Source: an uncultured Oscillospiraceae bacterium | GTDB taxonomy: Bacteria; Bacillota; Clostridia; Oscillospirales; Ruminococcaceae | DNA length: 9,125 nt | Assembly: GCA_900553955.1 (NCBI GenBank) | Contig: USFO01000068.1 | Span: 1 to 9,125 of the forward strand | Direction: 5' to 3' | Shown here: one piece after another, positions 6,801 to 9,125 of the stretch | How the letters are laid out: the number at the start of each line of letters is the position of its first letter | How positions within the stretch are numbered: the stretch's first letter is position 1 | Made by a program: the position numbers and the translations under genes | The notes under the pieces: generated by a model | Told to the model about the DNA's origin: nothing | The model's input: the letters and a program-made list of their open reading frames with translations, nothing else | Database searches by the model: none

Positions 6801-8944
6801 AACCGTTCCTTGAAAGCGTTAAAATATATCAGTTTCAGGGATTGCTTGTAACTTATTATGTAAGAGCAAAAGCAACAGAAGACGCGCTGAAGGTTCATTA
6901 TGTTATTCAGGCAACTAATGAAGAATTTTATAATTACAGTATTGCTGTAAATATGGGCACAACATTTGATTCGAGATTTGCTTTGGTGTCCTGTCAGCTT
7001 AATCAACTTCAATATAACACTGTAAAGAACAAAAAAGGCGAAACACAGACTGTTTTGGCTGATCTTAAGACTATGCCACAGATTGCTGCACAGTATCGAT
7101 ACAGCAATTATACTTGTGTTGAAGTAAAACGCAGTGACGATGGCAAAGAAGTTTTCTTGTATTATACCTTTAATAGTACACAGACTTTTGTTGTTGACTT
7201 TGGCTTGCCGCTTGTAATTAAACCTACGGATATGAATAGCAGTCTGGGCGACGCTACAATAGAAAAGGTTGAAATAGCAAAAGTATCTACTTATGCTGAT
7301 ATTACGGTTGACGCAAATAAAAATATAGTTTATAAACTCAACCAGATGATTAGCGGTCATGACAACTTTGGTGCAAAGTATACAGGAAATCGCATTACCG
7401 CAGGGGGAGAACAGCACAGCACAGTAGAGTATTCCGTCACCATCATCCCCGCCACCACCGTTTACTATGAGGACAGCTTCGTTGATTTCTACGATGCAGG
7501 CAGCTCCGCGAAGAAAACTGAATTTACGAAGACCGGCGCTAGTGACGAAATGGGCGTATGGTATGTGGAGGGCGACGCAAACACCACCGCAGAGCAGGCA
7601 CTCAGCAAGCTTGGCGACAAAGCTATTTACGGCTACGACCCCGCTTATAATAACAGCACAATGTTCTCCATGGACAGCGCAAAGAAAGTAACCGTAAACA
7701 CAAACGGACAATACGCACAGGCGAAATTCACCTTCAAGGGTACCGGCTTTGATGTAATTTCCCTTACTAACAGCGATTCCGGTGCGATAACCGTTGAAGT
7801 TCTCAAGGATGGTACAACAGCAAAGACTAAAGACGGCAAAGATGCTTTCTATCTTGTAAATAACTATTATGGTTATAAGCAAGAGGGCGAACAGTGGGTT
7901 GTAGATCCGACCGCAACAAATACTCTTTACCAAATTCCTGTTATGAAGGTAAGCGGTCTTGATTATGGCACATACACAGCTGTAATCACTGTTGACTACG
8001 CAAAATTCTTCGATAAGACGAACGACAATAAATACAGCTTCTGGCTTGATGCAATCCGCATTTACGATCCGATGGGCGTGGACAATAATGAAACCTATAC
8101 GAAGGACAATGAGGGCTTCCCGCAGTATATCAAGCTCCGCGACGCAGTTAAGGCAGGCGCAACAGAGGCGCTGTTCATTGATGGTGCGGCTAAGGCTACG
8201 ATAAGCGAGTACAAGAATTTTGGTCCTAACAACGAGGTTTACCTTGCAAACGGACAGGCCATAAGCTTCAAGCTTGCGGGCGACCTTAATAATATTGCAT
8301 CTGTTCAGATCGGCGCAAAAGCACCGAACGGAAACGCAGCAAAGCTTGTGGTAAATGGTGTAGAGGTTGTTCCTGAGCTGAAAACCGCCACGGAAATGTA
8401 CTATGAGATTTCCAAAGACGGCAATGGCAACTTTACTGTTACCAATACCGGAACCGGAATTCTCTCCCTTACTAACCTCAAGATAACCTATTCCACAGAA
8501 GGCAGCGTTTCTCTTGATCATATGAGCGCAGAGGAACAGACAAGCGCGGTTATGATGGTTCGTGCGATGTTCGCACCGCCCGCACCCACTGTGTTCGAGC
8601 CGGAAACCTTCACCGTAAGTCTCAAGAACTACAAGGACGTTTATGTTCGTGAGTACATAAAGGTCACCGTCACCACCTCCGACGATGTAAAATATATCAC
8701 CGTCGGCGACAAGAAAATTTCCCGCTATGATGACGAGCGTGTTTGGGGCGGCTTCCGCAAGGGCTTTGTCAAGACCGGAAAACGTATTTGGAGCTATTAT
8801 GTCAGCTTCAACACCGCAGGACAGCAGGTAATTTCCGTTGTTGCCTATGACGCGGACGGCCTTGCCAGCGAAGCCGTTGAAAATACGGTGAATATAAAGC
8901 CGAGAAGCGCATGGCGCGGCAAAAAAAGCGAATGGCATATATAA
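3812..8944 (+). CDS. GH20 beta-N-acetylhexosaminidase with long Ig-like tail (3' piece of the interrupted gene)
   Basis: This open stretch of 1,710 codons starts at the first in-frame GTG after the stop; the true start is doubtful because no Shine-Dalgarno precedes it. GH20 enzymes release terminal beta-linked GlcNAc or GalNAc by substrate-assisted catalysis. The catalytic domain resembles Streptococcus StrH: HLDCGREYFT (residues 11-20; R16 the expected sugar-binding Arg), QLQLAFGNGGFRF, FNTPGHMHALL (H129), the catalytic Asp-Glu pair in FATDEYS (D187-E188, 4370-4375), VFNDSF, CYW, INTNHDYYYV and SMFCIWCNTPG (W323). StrH-type proteins usually have Gly where this has the Ala of FATDE. The catalytic domain is only about a fifth of the protein; the rest is described in separate entries. 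Without the upstream signal peptide the product would stay in the cytoplasm. With it, the likely role is trimming host or dietary glycans outside the cell; that role is inferred. Confidence 0.85.
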   Translation: MSGSGFYRIVHLDCGREYFTKQWIIALINEMSAAGYNQLQLAFGNGGFRFCLDDMAVSGYTSEQVKNAIEAGNEHYNTYGDDEKGPTNGEWIAYNPEVNSLTESEMNEIISHAQAKGIEIVPMFNTPGHMHALLAAMQELGMSDVSVKNGCMNLSNTSAVSFTKELIEKYVEYFKTNGCDYFHFATDEYSSFNTAFYSYANSLVDIAVAHKVTPRVFNDSFQTNGSTYIKKNSNYPTQVCYWYNGNGSASANVVNNAGYSLINTNHDYYYVSTNEYWNLHREGYTFVGDYNESTWIKKAEDFSNTVFHGTNINSPAGSMFCIWCNTPGKNTETEIAEQIRMILRVLGARMQNSYSYSDSSVIVEGGFNKDGTINGGTPTEPKPDTTIKDDNGNDSIFEIIINALLKIFLPEGTTATWTVTKGTDVVELVADGAAAAQTRSAEPAAAAETAVITGNAVQVRALKAGTATITATLDDGTAVTATVTVKDNTKEPITVTVGGTKVVLIEGNHAGTSYKTADESVATVTAEYTPTAGGTYYDKAALAAGTFYISDTNNDTAPTVTVTFEDAENGKYYINSDGQYIYPNASYQRFSRSWSYKLSEEKVAVGITTNGAGITVSNNVTATTLIGTTEDTTSYLTHSGSSFGARDSSQPLYIYTQRTEEGEPKTKLTFTGHKVGTTTVTIAGVEYTINVVAEDLSNVTLPVNLWITNTGVVPTGWSNGTPSFTYTDDGGNRRSIYSLKANYQGVYSENGIALKSILPETSGKATSRDNKTYDVVYWKSAYHTAENRQSTDGWTNFSGKGTDFTYIRYWDGKWAYSVDGNTWATIENVGAEAADTTKNQVNLWYRQKTEITTEVETQIVDWGPVSYKANQCLLDFAVKYESGEQVPNSFPVTGKTMGFDCPTDQPVPLENKYVVKDPDGTYYRTVHGIAGVETADYEVYMITVTPSSDTHTTYINSGSTSTSYKYKGTEKIAWAKTEEDANSSVLTTISTVKYGGEPFLESVKIYQFQGLLVTYYVRAKATEDALKVHYVIQATNEEFYNYSIAVNMGTTFDSRFALVSCQLNQLQYNTVKNKKGETQTVLADLKTMPQIAAQYRYSNYTCVEVKRSDDGKEVFLYYTFNSTQTFVVDFGLPLVIKPTDMNSSLGDATIEKVEIAKVSTYADITVDANKNIVYKLNQMISGHDNFGAKYTGNRITAGGEQHSTVEYSVTIIPATTVYYEDSFVDFYDAGSSAKKTEFTKTGASDEMGVWYVEGDANTTAEQALSKLGDKAIYGYDPAYNNSTMFSMDSAKKVTVNTNGQYAQAKFTFKGTGFDVISLTNSDSGAITVEVLKDGTTAKTKDGKDAFYLVNNYYGYKQEGEQWVVDPTATNTLYQIPVMKVSGLDYGTYTAVITVDYAKFFDKTNDNKYSFWLDAIRIYDPMGVDNNETYTKDNEGFPQYIKLRDAVKAGATEALFIDGAAKATISEYKNFGPNNEVYLANGQAISFKLAGDLNNIASVQIGAKAPNGNAAKLVVNGVEVVPELKTATEMYYEISKDGNGNFTVTNTGTGILSLTNLKITYSTEGSVSLDHMSAEEQTSAVMMVRAMFAPPAPTVFEPETFTVSLKNYKDVYVREYIKVTVTTSDDVKYITVGDKKISRYDDERVWGGFRKGFVKTGKRIWSYYVSFNTAGQQVISVVAYDADGLASEAVENTVNIKPRSAWRGKKSEWHI
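3824..4861 (+). other. GH20 catalytic domain
   Basis: This region, about 346 codons, holds the whole TIM-barrel-like GH20 core, from IVHLDCGREYF to the last helix (EIAEQIRMILRVLGARM). The motif order matches StrH of Streptococcus pneumoniae. The Trp-rich loop after the SYW strand in StrH is here CYWYNGNGSAS, without the extra Trp pair, which suggests a different +1 sugar-binding surface. The catalytic D-E pair is intact, so the domain itself should be active. Substrate preference (GlcNAc or GalNAc, linkage) cannot be decided by reading. Confidence 0.85.
5042..5272 (+). other. Bacterial Ig-like (BIG2-type) domain with an Ala-rich insert
   Basis: The segment opens with GTTATWTVTKGTDVVELV and closes with VRALKAGTATITATLDDG and TVTVKDN, the usual ending of a BIG2-type Ig fold. 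Between them lies an insert rich in Ala, Thr and Glu (about residues 430-452 of the 3' piece) encoded by very GC-rich DNA, including the near-palindrome at 5106-5120. Such domains act as spacers or adhesion modules on surface proteins. Just ahead, FEIIINALLKIFLP is hydrophobic but too short and interrupted for a confident membrane span. Confidence 0.65.
5282..5887 (+). other. Beta-rich module ending like an Ig-like repeat
   Basis: About 200 residues start with TVTVGGTKVVLIEGNH and end with LTFTGHKVGTTTVTIAGVEYTINVV, the latter a typical final strand pair of bacterial Ig-like domains. In between are many Tyr, Thr and Ser residues (TYYDKAALAAGTFYISD, KYYINSDGQYIYP), probably an elaborated or paired beta-sandwich. 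I cannot assign a named family. The DNA from about 5460 to 5760 is AT-rich compared with the preceding Ig-like domain. Confidence 0.5.
5900..6400 (+). other. Surface-protein module with KTEITTEVETQIVDWG ending
   Basis: The segment runs from VTLPVNLWITNTGVVPTGW through VYSENGIALKSILPE, YWKSAYHTAENRQSTDGWTN and YIRYWDGKWAYSVDG to YRQKTEITTEVETQIVDWG. From memory, this series of motifs recurs in very large cell-surface proteins of gut Clostridia attached to different N-terminal domains. I know of no established function. It is rich in Trp and Tyr, compatible with carbohydrate contact or a rigid stalk. The assignment as a recurrent module rests on recollection, not on a search. Confidence 0.5.
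6401..7453 (+). other. Long central beta-rich tail segment
   Basis: About 350 residues connect the DWG-ending module to the CBM-like domain. Motifs seen in order are EVYMITVTPSSDT, YGGEPFLESVKIYQFQGLLVTYYVRAK, LKVHYVIQATNEEFYNYSIAV, MPQIAAQYRYSNYTCVEVKRSDDGK, FLYYTF, FVVDFGLPLVI and a closing VEYSVTIIPATT. This order also looks familiar from giant surface proteins of Oscillospirales. Four cysteines (residues 872, 901, 1061 and 1102 of the 3' piece) fall within it. The DNA is AT-richer than the flanking modules. No enzymatic motif is seen. Confidence 0.45.
7460..8086 (+). other. CBM-like beta-sandwich (YYEDSF module)
   Basis: The module starts at VYYEDSFVDFYDAG and continues with AQAKFTFKGTGFDVISLTNSDSGAITVEVLKDG, IPVMKVSGLDYGTYTAVI and YSFWLDAIRIYDPM. 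The pattern of FTFKGTGFD, a central VxVxxDG strand, GxYTAxI, and a final strand around LDAIRIYDP is that expected of jelly-roll carbohydrate-binding or receptor-binding domains in secreted hydrolases. Ligand unknown. With a hexosaminidase at the other end of the protein, glycan binding is a reasonable guess. Confidence 0.55.
8120..8500 (+). other. Second beta-sandwich module (GPNNEVYL / VQIGAKAPNG)
   Basis: About 127 residues run from YIKLRDAVKAG through ALFIDG, ISEYKNFGPNNEVYLANGQAISFKL, IASVQIGAKAPNGNAAKLVVNG and TATEMYYEIS to GILSLTNLKITYS. It directly follows the CBM-like module, and the two probably form a pair. The strand pattern suggests another jelly-roll. It is followed by an Ala/Met/Pro-rich linker (AEEQTSAVMMVRAMFAPPAP). 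Confidence 0.5.
8594..8902 (+). other. C-terminal Ig-like domain
   Basis: The last domain starts with FEPETFTVSLKNYKDVYVREYIKVTVTT and ends with TAGQQVISVVAYDADGLASEAVENTVNIKP, a clear Ig-like or FN3-like strand order. A basic, Trp-containing loop (residues 1640-1661 of the 3' piece) sits in the middle. After it the protein stops with a short basic tail (RSAWRGKKSEWHI) and no sortase motif, so attachment to the cell, if any, would have to be non-covalent. Confidence 0.55.
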
Positions 8945-8962
8945 GAAAGGAGGAGACTTGAT

Positions 8963-9125
8963 ATGAAAAAAGAATACAAAAAGCCGCAGTCGAGCTGTGA
9001 GACGTGTGTCTGGTACGACTACGACGAATTTTACGGCGAATATGTCTGCAGCGCCGACCTCGACGAGGACGAGGAGGTTGACAGGATGTTCGGAAACACC
9101 GGCTCCTGTCCGCTCTATCGTTTTT
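8963..9125 (+). CDS. Small four-cysteine acidic protein, DUF6472-like (3' end outside window)
   Basis: The gene starts at an ATG 7 nt after AAAGGAGGAG (8946-8955), one of the best ribosome binding sites in the window, and is still open at the end after 54 codons. Cysteines at residues 12, 15, 29 and 49 in a CxxC-C-C pattern could form a small metal site. The middle is very acidic (YDYDEF, DLDEDEEVD). The ending CPLYR is typical of short Clostridia proteins I associate with DUF6472; that name is from memory and tentative. Function is unknown. It lies 18 bp after the giant gene with no terminator between, so it may be co-transcribed, though its GC-rich codons look more like the core genes. Confidence 0.7.
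   Translation, partial: MKKEYKKPQSSCETCVWYDYDEFYGEYVCSADLDEDEEVDRMFGNTGSCPLYRF

Larger units (their letters stand above)
3602..8944 (+). pseudogene. Giant secreted GH20 beta-N-acetylhexosaminidase gene interrupted by an in-frame TAA
   Basis: Read through one TAA at 3776-3778, a single frame from 3602 to 8944 encodes about 1,780 residues: signal peptide (1-27), a Pro/Glu/Ala linker (28 to about 74), a GH20 domain (about 75-420), then Ig-like and other beta-rich modules to the C-terminus. The protein reads as one unit: the linker composition (EEPAQEP before the stop, EDVAEAAEPAA after it) continues across the stop. TAA could arise from GAA or CAA by one change. TAA ends yicC, remA, gmk and coaBC, so it is a real stop here and not a reassigned codon. 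The stop is followed by G, not a recognised leaky context. The rest of the gene is fully open, so the lesion is recent, an assembly or read error, or tolerated. No LPxTG motif, SLH repeats or C-terminal membrane segment is seen; the C-terminus ends in a basic tail. Confidence 0.7.

Noticed and set aside
6686..8938. Open frame of 750 codons on the minus strand opposite the giant gene
   Set aside because: It is Cys-, Ile- and Val-rich without domain motifs and mirrors the codon bias of the + strand gene. The + strand frame has clear beta-rich modules, so this is a shadow.

Overview
The window looks like the chromosome of a gut-type Clostridia bacterium (Firmicutes, probably Oscillospirales/Ruminococcaceae-like). 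The evidence is the gene order yicC-remA-gmk-rpoZ-coaBC, strong AGGAGG-type ribosome binding sites, sigma-A-type promoters and moderate GC. The taxonomic call is an inference; no marker in the window identifies a species.

Positions 1-3410 hold a compact housekeeping operon. A rho-independent terminator (11-60) closes whatever lies upstream. A clear sigma-A promoter (93-121) then drives yicC (RNase), remA (DUF370 DNA-binding regulator), gmk (guanylate kinase), rpoZ (RNA polymerase omega) and coaBC (CoA biosynthesis), ending at a terminator (3380-3409). The last three gene junctions each overlap by exactly 8 nt, which points to translational coupling.

Positions 3410-8944 are a separate accessory unit. 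A good promoter (3480-3508) and a 5' leader with two stacked hairpins precede a very large secreted glycoside hydrolase gene. Its product would have a Sec signal peptide, a Pro/Glu/Ala linker, a GH20 catalytic domain of the streptococcal StrH type, and about 1,350 residues of Ig-like and other beta-rich modules. An in-frame TAA at 3776-3778 lies in the linker and separates the signal peptide (58 aa piece) from the enzyme (open for 1,710 codons from a GTG at 3812). No strong restart site is visible, so as written the allele would not make a secreted enzyme. The remainder shows no decay, so the stop is recent, a sequencing error, or bypassed somehow.

Positions 8963-9125 begin a small four-cysteine acidic protein with an excellent ribosome binding site, cut by the window end. 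It lies 18 bp after the giant gene with no terminator between them.

The points most worth a second look are the stop codon that uncouples export from catalysis, an Asn-to-Phe change in the active-site motif of the CoaBC decarboxylase domain, the mosaic giant surface tail, and the structured leader. I see no CRISPR array, transposase, tRNA or rRNA.
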